Positions 10,897 to 22,602 of a stretch of 52,072 nucleotides of DNA are shown one piece after another (position 1 is the first letter of the stretch; every line of letters starts with the position of its first letter). Under the pieces are notes generated by a model, which made no database searches, was not told where the DNA came from, and saw nothing but the letters and a program-made list of their open reading frames with translations. The position numbers and the translations under genes are program-made. Source of the stretch: Phaeoceros laevis (Eukaryota > Anthocerotophyta > Anthocerotopsida > Notothyladales); assembly GCA_049999765.1 (NCBI GenBank), contig JBNGIQ010009335.1, positions 103,743 to 155,814 on the forward strand, read 5' to 3'.

Positions 10897-11113
10897 TGTT
10901 GGCGTATGGTTCGCGTTCACCCTAGTTCGCTAGTCTATGTAGTTAGGGTTAGGTTACTTTATACTTTATTATATATATAGGGGTACGTGTGTATGACCGT
11001 TATGCAACTGCCATTCGCGTGAACACTTCGCGCGCCCTCGCGTGTTTCCCCTCGAGCACATCTTTGGTGTTGACGCTAATGCAACCCGGCGTGTGTTAGT
11101 CTAATCAACGACA
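10897..11113 (+). repeat. LTR of Copia D
   Basis: The left edge is set by TGTTGG and the right edge by ...ACGACA directly before the primer-binding site. An AT-rich tatatatata-type promoter region lies inside. The partner LTR and the target duplication are missing, so the left edge is approximate. Confidence 0.65.
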
Positions 11114-11125
11114 TGGTATCAGAGC
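11114..11125 (+). promoter_or_regulatory. primer-binding site (initiator tRNA-Met) of Copia D
   Basis: The 12-mer TGGTATCAGAGC is complementary to the 3' end of plant initiator tRNA-Met and is the standard priming site of Ty1/copia elements. It sits immediately after the LTR. Confidence 0.9.
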
Positions 11126-11903
11126 CATGTTAGGATGGACACTCTTGCTGAAAAATGCTGTCGGCTGATGTATCTTGCAGACCTGGTGGCACCCGAGTTG
11201 CAGTCGTTGATCTACAAGCTAGTGAATCAGATTTCTCAACGAGTTGCAGCTCAAGAAAGGCGCCAGTGTCTGCGCATTCGCAGGAAGAGTGTTAAAATCC
11301 AAATGCGTCGATCGAGGAGATGCGCATGAGGTTGAGGCAGACTGGTTCCTTGATATGGCACAATGCCATCGGCGCAATCGTGGAAACCAGGGAGGAAATC
11401 AAAGGCGAGTTGTCCAGGCAGTCCCACCTTATGAAGTGACAAACATTTCCCCTAGCAGGTTAAGTCGTCCAGATTGGCGCAGTGTCTTGAATAGCATTCC
11501 TGCCTCAGCACCTCCAGGTCCTAGTATTCACGTCCACCGTAGACCACAATCCCACCAATAGAGATCGTCAGGAGTACATCACAGCGCTGCGTCTTATTCA
11601 GGAGAGTCAGAGGAGTCACTCACTGTGGCTGTTCAGCATCTCACACAAAGACTTGATAATATTAACAGCACAGCCTTGTGTAGAACGCAGCATATCCTGA
11701 CCACCTTGGACAGTCTTATGGACCAAGTAGCTAGGTTAGAGTCTCACTTGCAGCAAGTAAGAGTCAAGCTGTCTGTACTGTCCAGACCTAGTCAGCCAGA
11801 CTTATCTAGAAGAACACAACCTTGTGTGTTAAATCACAATCACTCGGTTTGTGCTGTATGCTCCTCCAGGCAAGTAGAATCAAATAATGCAGGTAGCTGC
11901 TGA

Positions 11904-12316
11904 TTGATGAGTGGTGAAGGTTCTTACACTACGCCAGAGTGGCTAAGGAAACTTGCTCAGGAGGTCGGACTTGTTGACTTTGATGATGATTCACAAGGTG
12001 ATGAGGATGTGGATTCTGATCAAGCCTCTGTGAACACAAATTTGGCACACGAAGATTATTCTTGGTTCTGGAGGCCAAAAATGGACGATGAAGAGAAAGC
12101 TCGAGATGAGGTGCTCACTGCACTGCAATCTCTTACTAGTGGTGGCTTTAAGGAAAAAGACCGATTGGTCACAGGATCAGAGTATGACATCTGGGTTATG
12201 AGAATGCAAGGAGCACTTGAGAAAAATTTATGGAGACTGTTTAGTGGTGATACACCCAAACCAAAAGATGATTCTCCAAATTTCCCTATTTGGCAGCTGG
12301 CGGATATAAGAGCGCG
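11904..12316 (+). pseudogene. Copia D gag, 3'-truncated
   Basis: The frame encodes an acidic N-terminal part followed by 'GGFKEKDRLVTGSEYDIWVM' and 'RMQGALEKNLWRLFSGDTPK'. This is the gag N-terminal signature (KEKDRFxGxxYDIWxxRMQ) also seen in Copia A and Copia B. The gag-like reading ends at 'WQLADIRARNLI'; beyond that the frame runs into antisense LINE sequence, so its later codons and stop (12498-12500) are not gag. The normal zinc knuckle is lost. Confidence 0.75.
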
Positions 12317-15300
12317 AAACCTGATCAGGTTTGGGTCGACCAGACCAAGGCCCCCTTCGTCCTTAGGCATTACCACCTTGGCCCAAGCCACCCTGGCCCC
12401 CTGCGAGGGCTCTTCAGCATTCTTAGCCCACAAGAACCTTTTGAAGATCCCCCTAAGGGTGTCTAGGTCCTTATCCGAAGGGACCCAAATCGCAAAGTAA
12501 TACCACAAAATAGATTCGAGGAGGAACTTTAACACCACGACCCTGGCTGCCGCTGTCATTTACTGGGATTGAAGAGTGACGCACCTTCTAATTACCTTGC
12601 TAACGATATAACTCCAAACCTCTAGATCCTCCTTCGCTGGAGACACAGGCACCCCCAGATGCTTGGTGGTCTTTCTAGGCTGAAGGACCCGCCGCACATG
12701 CTCGAAGGGTTCTGGTAGGGGTCCACAATCAGGACTGACAATGGCAACTGTCTTGTCCCAGTTGATTGTAAGGCCCGACACTTGGCAAAACAACTCGAGG
12801 GCCCTCAAGGTGGCCTCCTCTCTCCGGATAGCATTCAGGGCGTCGTCTGCAAAGCTCGAGACCTTATGCTCGACCCCGGAAGGGTCCCTAATACCCTTAA
12901 TCTCCTCAGTTTACTGGATCATTCGCACCAGAAGGTCGGCTAAGAGTACAAACAGGGTGGGGGCAAAAGGACACCCCTGCCTGACGGACCTTTCCAACAG
13001 AAAGATTTCCGAGAGCTCTCCATTCACGGAGAGCCTGGCACATGCATCCTTACAAAGAATGCTCACCCATCTACGGAAATTGGGACCAAAACCTAATCGC
13101 TCCAAAGAGGCCTGCATAAACTTCCACTCGATCCTGTCGTAAGCCTTGGAGAAGTCCAACATAAGAAAGACAGCCGGCTGTTGCATATGAAAGGCCCTCC
13201 ATTTGGCTTCTCGAAAGACCAGATTGTCAGCAATGGACCGCCCCTTAGTGAATCCACGTTGCTCCTCCTCCAGCCACCCGTCCATTAAAGGCCTTGTACG
13301 AGTGGCAAGAGCCTTTGCTATGCCCTTATAAAAATTTTTCAGCAAAGAAATAGGGCGCCACTGATCACTAGAGAGGAGGTCCCCTCCCTTGGCCAGCAAA
13401 GCAATCATGCTTTGGTTAAACAATGGGCCCATAGAACCGGAAGCCCAAGAGTGCTGAATAGCTGACATGAACACCTTCTTTACCACGTCCCAATGGCAGA
13501 CAAAAAACTAGGGAGGGAACCCATCAGTCCCCGGACATTTGCCCTTGGGGAGGTCCTGAAGAGCCTGCAGAGATCTCCGCTTCAGAGTGCGGGGCTTCTA
13601 GAGCCTGGCTCTATTCCACTGAGACCTTCCACTCAATGAAGCCCTCCACCTCCTGCCATTTCTGTTGCCACCCATCGTCCAAAGCGGACGCAAAAAGATT
13701 CGAGAATTTCTCAACCATAACCTGCTGGATGTCCGCAGAGTTTTTGACCACACGCCCGCTGGTGTCCCTAAGACTTAAGATGGCCTTCCTAAGCCGTTGT
13801 TCTTTGTGTTTGGAAAAGAAGAATGCGGAGGGCCGATCCCCTTCCCTGGCCCACTGGTGACCGGCTCGTTTCTTCCACTTGGCGACTTCAAAATGCTCCT
13901 CCTCATCTAAGGCGCGCCTGGCAGCTTCCAGCTCGAAGAAGAGCGCCTCATCAGTATCCTTCCTTTCCGCCAAGCGAGTGGCTTTTTCCATTTTAGAGCG
14001 GGCGAAACAGCTCCTTTTGCACCTGTGAAGAGCATCAACCCGGCCATACGTGCGGAGGAACGCCCGGGACTCTGCAAGAGCAACAGTGAGGACATCGACT
14101 CCGTTATCCTCAGTTGCTTGCTGGAACCGTATGGCCCAAATTTCCGCCAGACCTGCCCTACAGGCCTCCTGCCTGACAATATCCATGTTTACCCGGAAGT
14201 GCTATTGAGGGTCGGGGTTGCCCTCCAGCTTGGTAGAAAAATCCAGTTCTAACACCACAGGAAAATGATCAGAAACCATTCCGGTAGCCTGAATACGTTG
14301 TGCCAATACCACATGCCTCCATTGGGTTGGGATATAGAAGCGGTCAAGGCGCCCCTGCACCGGCTTAGCTCCCTGCTGGTTGAACCAAGAGAATTGGCAA
14401 GAATTGGGGGACCTACACTCCCTGACAGCGAGCCAAGGGTCCTCGACCCCAAGACGAACCTCCGTCAGGTCCCACCAGGCAGGGCCAGGCATACCCCTGA
14501 GGGCGTGGCCACCCTTTTTGTCCTTGGGCGAGCAGATAAAGTTGAAGTCGCCTCCCAAGGACCAAAGCACCGTGGGGTCAAGGGGGAGAGAGGCCCCCAC
14601 CCGACGCCAAAGAGCCTCTCTATTCTGCTGCTTGTGAGGCGCATAAATGTTGACAATGCCGAACTCACCGTGCAGGGAATCGAATCTGGCCCACAAGAAC
14701 CGGCCTTCCGGGTCCTCAAAGTGCTGCACCAAGTCAGCGCCCAAACGGTTCCCTATTGTAGACTTTCTAGTCTGAGATCGATTAGATGCACACAATTAGT
14801 AGGAAAGACAAGATAATAGATTAGACGTGGCCAATGTGGCCTTAAGCCAGGAGAGAGAGTGGGTGCACCGGTTCGGTGGTGGATGTCGGTTAGGGTTGCG
14901 ACCCTTGTGTAATGACATGACTCTATGAAACGCTCCCAGCGTTTCATACCCCCGGCTTATGCCCTAAAATTAAATAATTAATTAAGTCTGGCTATTTAAA
15001 TGATAACCTAACTATTCATGCATTTCCACACCTATCAGCAAGGCCAAGCCCCCACAGGTCCCACTAGGCCCGTATGCCTCTAACCAAAGAGACACTCCCC
15101 TCCAAAGTTGCCTTTTGATGAGGTGCAACTTGGATCCATGAAGTTTGTGCTCCTGAATCAGACAGATGTCAAAGGGGCCAAGACGCTGGAGATTGGAGGC
15201 CAGCCATTTGCATTTACCGTCGAATTAGTGGTCCACATCGCCAAGACCGCGCACATTCCAAGAGACAAGAGTCAGTCTGCTGCCTCTAGACTTTAAATTG
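12317..15300 (-). pseudogene. LINE ORF2: APE endonuclease and reverse transcriptase, multiple stops
   Basis: The endonuclease starts at 'LTLVSWNVRGLGD' (~15285), reaches an in-frame TAA after 'GDVDH', and resumes with 'KCKWLASNLQRLGPFDICLI' and 'QEHKL'. It ends with 'GGDFNFICSPKDK', 'GRLDRFYIP' and 'SDHFPVVLEL' (~14250), which are the catalytic Asp-Asn and Ser-Asp-His signatures. A linker (13611-14186) leads to the RT: 'RPISLLKNFYKGIAKALATR', 'QRGFTKGRSIADNLV', motif A 'FLMLDFSKAYDRIEW', motif B 'RSVRQGCPFAPTLFVLLADL', then a stop near 12911 and motif C 'SSFADDALNAI'. The post-RT 'YYFAIWVPSDKDLDTLRGIF' and 'VVMPKDEGGLGLVDP' end at the truncation. ORF2 would nick the target and reverse-transcribe LINE RNA; this copy cannot. 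Confidence 0.85.
14757..15030. mobile_element. solo LTR (274 bp) inserted in the LINE endonuclease
   Basis: The block begins TGTAGACTTTC and ends TTTCCACA. It is flanked on both sides by the 5-bp duplication CCTAT (14752-14756 and 15031-15035). Removing the block and one CCTAT leaves the endonuclease in one frame across the site ('GGLALLI' directly followed by 'GNRLGAD'), which confirms both edges. There is no internal domain, so it is a solo LTR produced by LTR-LTR recombination. Its orientation cannot be decided. Confidence 0.9.
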
Positions 15301-16419
15301 ACTGTCTGGAACGATCCCCCCTTCAACAATCCATCCTTGCGACAACCCCACTGTATGAGCGTCCGGGATGTCGACAGCAGGGACCCATTTCCATCCCTCC
15401 TTATTTGCCTGCTCCAAACCAGCGTCTTCCACAAGATGAATAGCAGCCCTGCCTTGAGAGCGGTTGGCCGTGACCTCTTCGTGTCGGGCCCGGATGTCCG
15501 ACCCGTCCTCCTCCAGAACACCTATCTGGCAGAGGTGAGGGATCGCTTGGTCGACCAGTGACGAACCTTCTGCCCAAATGAGTGGAAGAACAGGCAGACG
15601 CCAGTCCGGGCGAGCAGTGGTACCCCCTTGGTGCTGAGCTAGCATAAAAACACCATGTTTGCAAGACTGGAACAACAACACCTGGACTGAGATAGCCATG
15701 AGGTGGGCGGGGTCAGCAGGCCTGGAAAGCACACTGCAGATTCTTTCCGCCACTACCATCGAATCTGGGAGTTCCGGATCAGGATCAGGCGGACCCAAAC
15801 CAGCAGGGGTAAGGCCGTCGGGAGGGCCGCCGGACACGCTCCCCGACGTGTAGCAGTACTCGTAGTTGCGGATAGGGAGAGATGTTGAGGTGCTGACGGC
15901 ATCCTTCGCCCGCTCACTGCAGCGTCGCTGGGCCGAAGACTGTTCATAGCGTTGAAACATCCCTTTGAGCCCCCCCTGTGCCAGGAGGCATCTCTTGGTC
16001 CCTTGTTGCCCGGACGCGCCTTGATCCCTTACCCCAGCAACCACCCCTGCTATACCCTCCCCTACTCCCATGACCTGATCCCCAGTGCTGGGAGGGGGGC
16101 CTGTAGGGAGTTTAGCCTTAAACTGCCGGACCGGAGAATTTGGCAGTTCCTCCGCTACCGATGAAGCCAGCCTTTTGCACGACGGAGAGGCAGCAGCACA
16201 CTACAAAGAGGCAAAAGGAGCCTCTGAATGCTGAAGGACCTCGACCACCTTCGTAGACGGACTCACCCAATCCGTGGAGACAGCCGGCTGTGGACCGAAG
16301 TCCAGACTAGGGGGCCTGGCTGGAGTCCGGGAATCCGGCTTGCTTCCCTTACTCAGAGAAGCCAACAGCCTTGAGGGGGCCGCCACTGGCTCCTTCTCCT
16401 TTCCATGAGCACCAGGATC

Positions 16420-18425
16420 CTAAACCGGAAAGTCCTCATCCGGGAGACCTCTGAGGACTACAAACCCACTGCCTGTAGGCGCCCTGTTCCCCTTCTCGTT
16501 ACCCGTGCACGTGGCTACCACAAACGATCCTGTGCCTGAAAGGGATGCTGACCGGGCAGCCAGCTCGAGGATGGGGGACGGAGACAACCTGGCTGAAGGA
16601 GGAGGGTTCCTCCCAGCCTCCTGTGATCGCTGTTGTGCATGTACCCCTTCCTCCCGAAGCCTCTCTTCCACAAAAGCTTTCCAGACCGTTCGGGACGCCG
16701 GCATAGCAGTGCGACGTGCTAGCGGAGATCCAAGGTCGTCCATGAGGAATTCCAGCGGAGACCAGCAATGTTCGTTGTCCGCGGTCCACAGCCCTGAGCA
16801 CGGGACATACCCGTGCCCCATGTAGAGTCCCACCATCCCTTTGTTGTTGTCCGAATGCAACACCCACTTGATAGACAGAGATCTAAGAATGGTCCTACAC
16901 TCCCCCGGATTGTCTCGCAATCTAGGGAAATGGTATCTTAGCATGCGCTCTACCTTGCTGTGACAGTATGCTTCCAACCCATCCGAAGAGACTTCCTGTA
17001 AAGCATCAAACTCGACCGCCCAGGTGGGGAACTTGACCACCCTTGTGTCCACTGGTGTCCAAAGATAAGTCTTGCCCTTGCGCTTGGTGAGGAGGGCCAC
17101 CCCTACCTTGAAATGGCACCAGGAGACTGCAGGATGAGAGGGCCACATGGTCTTGAACATCTCGAGGGCCTTCTTGGCCTCCACCTGCTGGGCGGGCTCT
17201 TGCAGAACTTCAGGAGCCGTTCTAGGGGTCATGGCTGGAGGTGGGACAGCTGGAACCATGTTATCCCCAGCGCCACCATCTACCATGTGAGAAGCATGAC
17301 TGGCCCCTTGCATTTCCTTATTCCCTTGAACAGCCCCTGCCCAGAAACCCCCACCGCCTGCCAACCCTGCAGCAGCAACGGGAGAGCCAACACCATCAGC
17401 CAAAGTGGGGTGGGAGCCCCCAGAGACCCTCCCAGCTTCAGCAGGCCAAGGACCTGGGCAGTTGCGATGCATATGGCCAGATTTGCCACAAATAGAGCAA
17501 GCCAAGTTGATGTCCAGGTAAGAGACAGGCTGCTCCCTCCATACCCTCTTATCCGTGCCTCCAATGCCCAGCCGAATAGTTGTCGGTAGAGGGGCCCTTG
17601 CTCCTACCCTCAAGTAGATAGTGTCTCGAGCACCATTGTATAGCTCCTTGGGAGTAAACTTGGAGGTGACAAAGTGGCCCAAAAGATTTCCGATGTCCTT
17701 GAGCACATCGAAATACTGGTTGGGAAGACCCGGCAGTTCTGCCCATATGTAAATGCTCTCCAGCTCAACTCCCAATTCAGTCATCGTCGGCTGCCAACGC
17801 TGGATTGTGACCGGCTTCCTCCGAATGGAGGGATCTGGCAGAGCAAGCAACCTGGTGGCGCCCCCCTCGTTCGGCATAAGCACCTGGAAAACCCTTTGGG
17901 AACCGTTGAAAGGGAAGGAGACTCCCTCTGGACCGGCTGCAACATGGGTCTGAACAAATTGCTCCACTTCCTGCTTAGTGGCGTTGCAACCAAAGGCCTT
18001 GCCAACCAGAACAATCTTCGAAATCTTAGCTTCCTGCAGCGCAAGCTCCTCCAAGCCGGTGGGAGGGTGCGACAGAGATCCGTGTCCTGTGGGATATCTG
18101 CCAGGGGTGGAGCCTGCGCGCCAGAATCCAGCCCCTCAGCCTGAACCCCAACCCTAGGGGCGACCGCAGATGTCCCCTGTTTTGCTCCAGCCGAGTACCC
18201 TCCGACATCAGGTGCGAAAGGAATCCCAGCCTCCGACCGTTGAGCTTGCGAAGCTGCTGAGATAGTGAACCCACTTGCTTGGGCGGTCCCGAGCCCTAAG
18301 CGATCCTCATAGGTACCAGCAATGCCACCACCCATAGCAACCCCAGAGCTCCAGCCACCATCTTCCTGACCAGTCCTATTCCTCAAAAAAGCCTCCACCT
18401 GGGAAATTAGAGTGGGCCGCGACAT
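16420..18425 (-). pseudogene. LINE ORF1 (gag-like, CCHC zinc knuckle)
   Basis: The reading starts at an ATG at 18425 ('MSRPTLISQVEAFLRNR'), shifts frame near 18060, and continues in the frame that ends at 16420. The second part has 'EELALQEAKISKIVLVGKAF' and 'PVTIQRWQPTMTELGVELES', a DUF4283-like nucleic-acid-binding region. The knuckle 'CSICGKSGHMHRNC' follows (C-x2-C-x4-H-x4-C). The C-terminal third is Pro/Ala-rich, then 'VGLYMGHGYVPCSGLW'. ORF1 proteins of this type coat LINE RNA during retrotransposition. Another open frame upstream (18432-19043), Gly/Ala-rich, may be the original N-terminal extension or leader sequence. Confidence 0.75.
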
Positions 18426-19119
18426 AAGTTGCTACAGTACTCTCCCAGCATCCCCGGGCAAACCCATGATCCCAACCCCCACCTCCGCAGTTGAGGATGT
18501 CAGCCCAAAACCGGGATACAAAAAAACCGAAGAGAGGCCCCGGCCCACGGAGGCGGGAAGCCCCTGCAGAGCCGCCGCCGAGATAGCTGCATCAAATGCC
18601 TCAGTGGTGGGCAGACCGGCCTGAATACCAGCACCTGGCAAATCCGTAGAAACCGCAGGACCACGCACAGCGGGACTCGGGCAGGAAGAGCCCGCCACCC
18701 CACCCAGACTGCGAGCCTGTACCTCAAAGGATCCGAAACCCCTGTCATCGGCCCAATCCTCCGGCTGCGGGCCAGCTTGAGGGAGCCCGGCATCTGCCAG
18801 CTCCATATACGTGTCGTCTTCTGCCAGGGCGATGGGGCGCGCCCCTTCACTGACAGTAGCGGCCGCCTGGTCAGCAGACTGCGCCCCAGTCCCCACCATG
18901 GTGGCCCCATCTTCCAGACCCTGACCTAAGCAGGATACCAACGGCCGTGCGGGCCGCTGCGTGAGCGCTGTGCACCCAGCAGCACCGAGAGATCTGCCCA
19001 CACCCATCCCGTCGGCTGCGGGGGACCCTGGGGCCCCCCCCATGAGCGTCCATCTTTTCCTGATACCAGCGCGCGTAGCCTACCGCTCACCGCTCACCGC
19101 TCCTGACCGCTGAAGCCCC

Positions 19120-20594
19120 TCACCAGGTATTCAAAAACCCATCATCTTGTGTGTCCACATCATCTTCAGGAAACACGCTAGCTTCTATGTCTACCTCTGG
19201 TGGGTGTGAAGATGGTACAACCTCAATATTCGGCCCATTACTGCTGCCAGGTTGTGAACTCTTCTGATGTACAGTGTGCCCAAAAGTAAATGTATCTAGA
19301 TCACCATGCATAGCACTTCCAGTAGGTTCATACCGCTCATTTGTAGCTCGCTGCTCAGCAGAATTTGTTAAGAGAAACTGTTCGTGGAAAATTACACTCC
19401 GTGCATGTGTTGTTGTCCTGCTCTTAGGATCAAACAGTTTGTAGCCTTTGATTCCGTCAGTATAGCCAATGAAGACATACTTCCTAGCTTTGTAATCTAA
19501 CTTCACACGTTGGTCTTCTGAGAGGTGCGCATAGGCTGGAGACCCGAAGATACGAAGGTGATTAATACGAGGCTTATGTGAAGTCCACCTTTCATGAGGT
19601 GTAGCACCTTCATAGACACTGGTAGGCAATCTGTTGATCACATACGCAGTTGTAGCAACAGCTTCACCCCAGTATCCACGTGAGAGGCCTGCAAGTTTCA
19701 GCATGGACTTGGCAGTCTCTTGTAGCCTACGGTTTGTCAACTCCGCAATGGGATTCTGCGAGGATGTATAAGGTACAGTGTACTGTCTTGCTATCCCCAA
19801 CAGTAATCCACAAATGCATCACTGCAGTACTCACCTCCATTATCACTGCGTAGGATCTTGAGGAGGGCACCAGTTTGGCGTTGTGCATAGGTGACATATT
19901 CACGAAAGCATCCAAGTGTTTGACTTTTGAACTTGATGAGGTATACTACCAAGTAACGGCTCCAATCATCTATGAAAGTAAGTATATACTTGGCCCCTCC
20001 ACAAGTTGAAGTAGACATGGGGCCACATAGGTCTGAGTGCACCAACTCGAGGAGCTCGGTGACTCTCACAGGATTAGAGTCTGCATAAGATAACATGTGA
20101 TGCTTGCCAAACACACAGGCCTCACAGAATGATTTCTCAACATGCTGGAGGAGAAACTTCTCTCTACGGAGGTTTGTTTTGCAAGATATTATAGCCTTCA
20201 ATCTCTCAAAGTTGACATGTGTTAGGCGTGCATGCCAAAGCATGGTCTGTTGCTGAACAAGGGCTGCCGTTGTGGCATATGCATAGGCAGCTAAGGGAAG
20301 CTTTGACACAAAGTCTAACTTATAAATGTCATTTACTGGCGTACCCATTGCCTTAACATGCCCCTTGGACAGTGGATCAGAAATGGTGCAGGTCATACCG
20401 TTGAAGAAGACATCTAGGGATGTCTGACATAGAAACTTGAGAAAAGCTACAAGATTCTTGACCATTTTTGGAACATGGAGGACATCTTGTAGATAAATGG
20501 TGGTGTGATCTTTAAGAAGGATAGGGATTGTACCCCAACCAGCGATCGGGCTTCCTGTATCATCACCCATTAGCACAACTTGACCTGGTGGCAT
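19120..20594 (-). pseudogene. Copia B protease tail, GAG-pre-integrase and integrase
   Basis: The pol part starts at 'PPGQVVLMGDDTGSPIAGWG', the segment just after a copia protease, and reaches 'DVLHVPKMVKNLVAF'. The pre-integrase zinc region follows: 'MLWHARLTHVNFERLKAI' and 'FCEACVFGKHHMLSYADS'. The integrase core has 'LLELVHSDLCGPMSTST' with the first catalytic Asp present, then '[15 protein letters not shown]' with the second. After a frame break near 19795 comes '[20 protein letters not shown]' with the catalytic Glu, and 'KARKYVFIGYTDGIKGYKLF' near the end. Integrase would insert element DNA into chromosomes. The frame break and the missing RT make it inactive. Confidence 0.85.
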
Positions 20595-21089
20595 TTTGGT
20601 ATACTCACTAAACGCATCTCTTTGGTGACAGCAATGAGCTGACGCACCTGAATCTAGAAACCATGCATTTGACTCTGTTACAGTAGATACCAGGCAGACT
20701 GCTAACAGGGTGTGTTGTTTGTGTTGTGCCAGGTTGGTTTCAACAGGGGGAGCTGTCCTCCTAGGCTCGTTAACCTTCTTTTTCCTGCATTCGGCCTCAT
20801 AATGGCTCGGAATAAGGCACCAGTTACAAGGCCCTTTCTTTTTAGCTGCTCCAGGTTGAGCTGGACGACTTTTGAAATTGTTGTTGCTGCTATTGTTTGT
20901 TTGCCAAGGCTATCGAGGTGGTGGCTTCCTAGGACCCCTGTTTGCACTTGCTGCGTAGAGTATCCTGTTTGAGGCCTCTCCGCGCTGAGAGGTGCCACCT
21001 CGTGATGCAGCCCTACTGGATTCTTCCTCTAGAAGAGCTCCTATAAGGTCAGACAGCGTTACAACTGGTGCCTGACCTACAGGTGTCGC

Positions 21090-21907
21090 CTACAGAATTT
21101 GTCTCAACCTTGTACTATGGTTACTCACAAAGGTACGATAACTCTGTGGTAAGGATAGTAGCAACGCAATAGCAGCTTGCATTTCAGTAAGCTTGGTTCT
21201 AGCTGAGGCAAGTTTGGCTCTTAAAGTTCTGAACTTACTTATATGTTGCTCAACTGTGTCAATTTCTTTCATCATACAGTTGTAAAGTGATCCCGTAGCT
21301 GTAACCATGGATGACCCGTTGATCACTAGGAATGCTTGTGTCAGGGAATCCCACACAAATTTTGTGGATTCAGCATCCAAGGTGTAGTGCATCATGGACC
21401 CATCCAAGGCTGCTTGACTCCAAGGGCACGAAGATGCAGTTTGTTCCATGCATCAATGGCTGCAGCAGCTGCACCTTGTGCTGGCTTCGGGTCCGAACCA
21501 TCCACTACAGCCCACAAGTCATTCTCACGAAGTATGGTCTTCACCCTCATTGCCCATATGTCAAAGTTTGCCCTAGCAAACCTATCTTTTTCCTTGAAAT
21601 CTATCTTCATATGAATAATTGCAGCAGGTGGTGGACTAGCCATTCCTCTAAGCTGACTCTTAACAGTTTGAACAGCTAGTGCGCGTGCAACTAGCTCTGC
21701 TGCAGTTAGAGGAATTTGAGGGATTGTTTGAGGAGAAGTCTTTGGGACAGTGTTACTGAACTCAGCATCTGATGTTGGGTCGTTTAATCCGAGGCGATCT
21801 ACTTGGTATAGACCAGAAGGGTCCTGTTGCCTACAACTGGTATCTCTACCTCTACCACAAGGTGTTTTTCGTAAAGGGATCCTATTGCGCCTGCCCCTAC
21901 TTGACAT
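21090..21907 (-). pseudogene. Copia B gag, one frame break
   Basis: The protein begins with an Arg-rich segment ('MSSRGRRNRIPLRKTPCGRG') and contains 'KIDFKEKDRFARANFDIWAM', then 'LRALGVKQP'. A frame change near 21420 leads to 'AALDGSMMHYTLDAESTKFV' and 'QAAIALLLSLPQSYRTFVSN'. This is the retrotrans_gag/UBN2-type core shared with Copia A gag (23704-24675). It would form the virus-like particle shell. The zinc knuckle lies further along, near 20788-20830, in another frame. Confidence 0.8.
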
Positions 21908-22465
21908 GGACAGGTACTAGCATGAGACCTCTGTTGTGCAATGTTGACAACATGGTGCTTAGAAATCAGTAAAGGAATATTGTCTCGGCCTTGCACTCTT
22001 CCCTTTCTCACAGGTCCTCTTGGGAAGATCGCTGTACTTCTGTTTTGGTGCAGCCGTTGGACACGAGTCTCCCGATCCCCACAGGTACTCAAACCGATTG
22101 GTTAGGTAACGCAGTAGGTTCTGATTTCTAGCAACTTCCTCCGTGAGGAATGTAATTTGTTTCTTGTTGCCCTGAATGAACTGACTCAACTCAATTTTGT
22201 TGACTGGACAGGCTTTGAGTGCACAGTCGGCGATGGAGGGGAGCTATCGCTGCCAGAATCGACACACTCTTGACACTGTGGGTAGGCGAAGAACCCACCT
22301 ATACTCTTTCCTTGTGTGTGCTGGATAGATGCTAAACGTTTAGCTAAATGACCGCATGCCGGCACACCAGTTTCATTCAAGGAATGACTCAGGTGAGTTT
22401 GTCGTCTTCCCATAGGACTAGGTGCGGATTGTTGCCTAATTTCTCTTCGTCTCAGCATTGCGACA

Positions 22466-22513
22466 CTAGGAGTGGTAGTGATTGACCGCTTTTGCCAAGA
22501 GCGCCTCCGCCAT
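22466..22513 (-). CDS. mini-ORF in the Copia B leader (15 codons)
   Basis: The frame reads 'MAEALLAKAVNHYHS' and stops at TAG. Copia A has a matching mini-ORF at the same leader position ('MAEGFLAEAIAHYFS', 23010-23057). Nine of 15 residues are identical, including the start, length and stop codon. It sits upstream of gag. Its function is unknown; it could be an upstream ORF acting on translation. Confidence 0.45.
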   Translation of the reverse strand: MAEALLAKAVNHYHS

Positions 22514-22602
22514 GTTGCCAAATCTGGTGAGTGTGATTCTGAGTGCTGCTATTGCCGCTCTAAAATGCTCGTGTGACAACTCTCTAATGCAGCACTATGA
22601 TT

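Larger units (their letters stand above)
10897..12316 (+). mobile_element. Copia D: 5' LTR, primer-binding site and start of gag (truncated)
   Basis: The LTR spans 10897-11113 (217 bp, TGTTGG...ACGACA) with a TATA-rich stretch near 10958-10979. It is followed at once by the primer-binding site. Between 11135 and 11900 lies a leader with short coiled-coil-like reading frames ('LDSLMDQVARLESHLQQVR'). A gag-type ORF then starts at 11904. At about 12316 the element ends abruptly inside gag, joined to the 3'-truncated LINE on the opposite strand. No protease, integrase, RT or 3' LTR of this copy is present in the window. Confidence 0.8.
12317..19114 (-). mobile_element. LINE-type retrotransposon, 3'-truncated, interrupted by a solo LTR
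   Basis: On the minus strand, the order is a short C/G-rich leader near 19050-19114 with a repeated accgctc motif, an ORF1 with a CCHC zinc knuckle, and an ORF2 with an APE-type endonuclease followed by a reverse transcriptase. This is the layout of plant L1-clade LINEs. ORF1 has a frame change near 18060 and ORF2 has several stops, so the copy is dead. The 3' end is missing: the sequence stops after 'GGLGLVDPN' inside the post-RT region, with no 3' UTR or poly(A). The 5' end abuts the integrase end of Copia B. Confidence 0.88.

Noticed and set aside
14265-14816. 183-codon plus-strand frame
   Set aside because: It is antisense to the LINE endonuclease, which has catalytic motifs on the minus strand.
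15286-16071. 261-codon minus-strand frame between LINE ORF1 and ORF2
   Set aside because: It has no domain and overlaps the ORF2 start in another frame; most likely spacer sequence.
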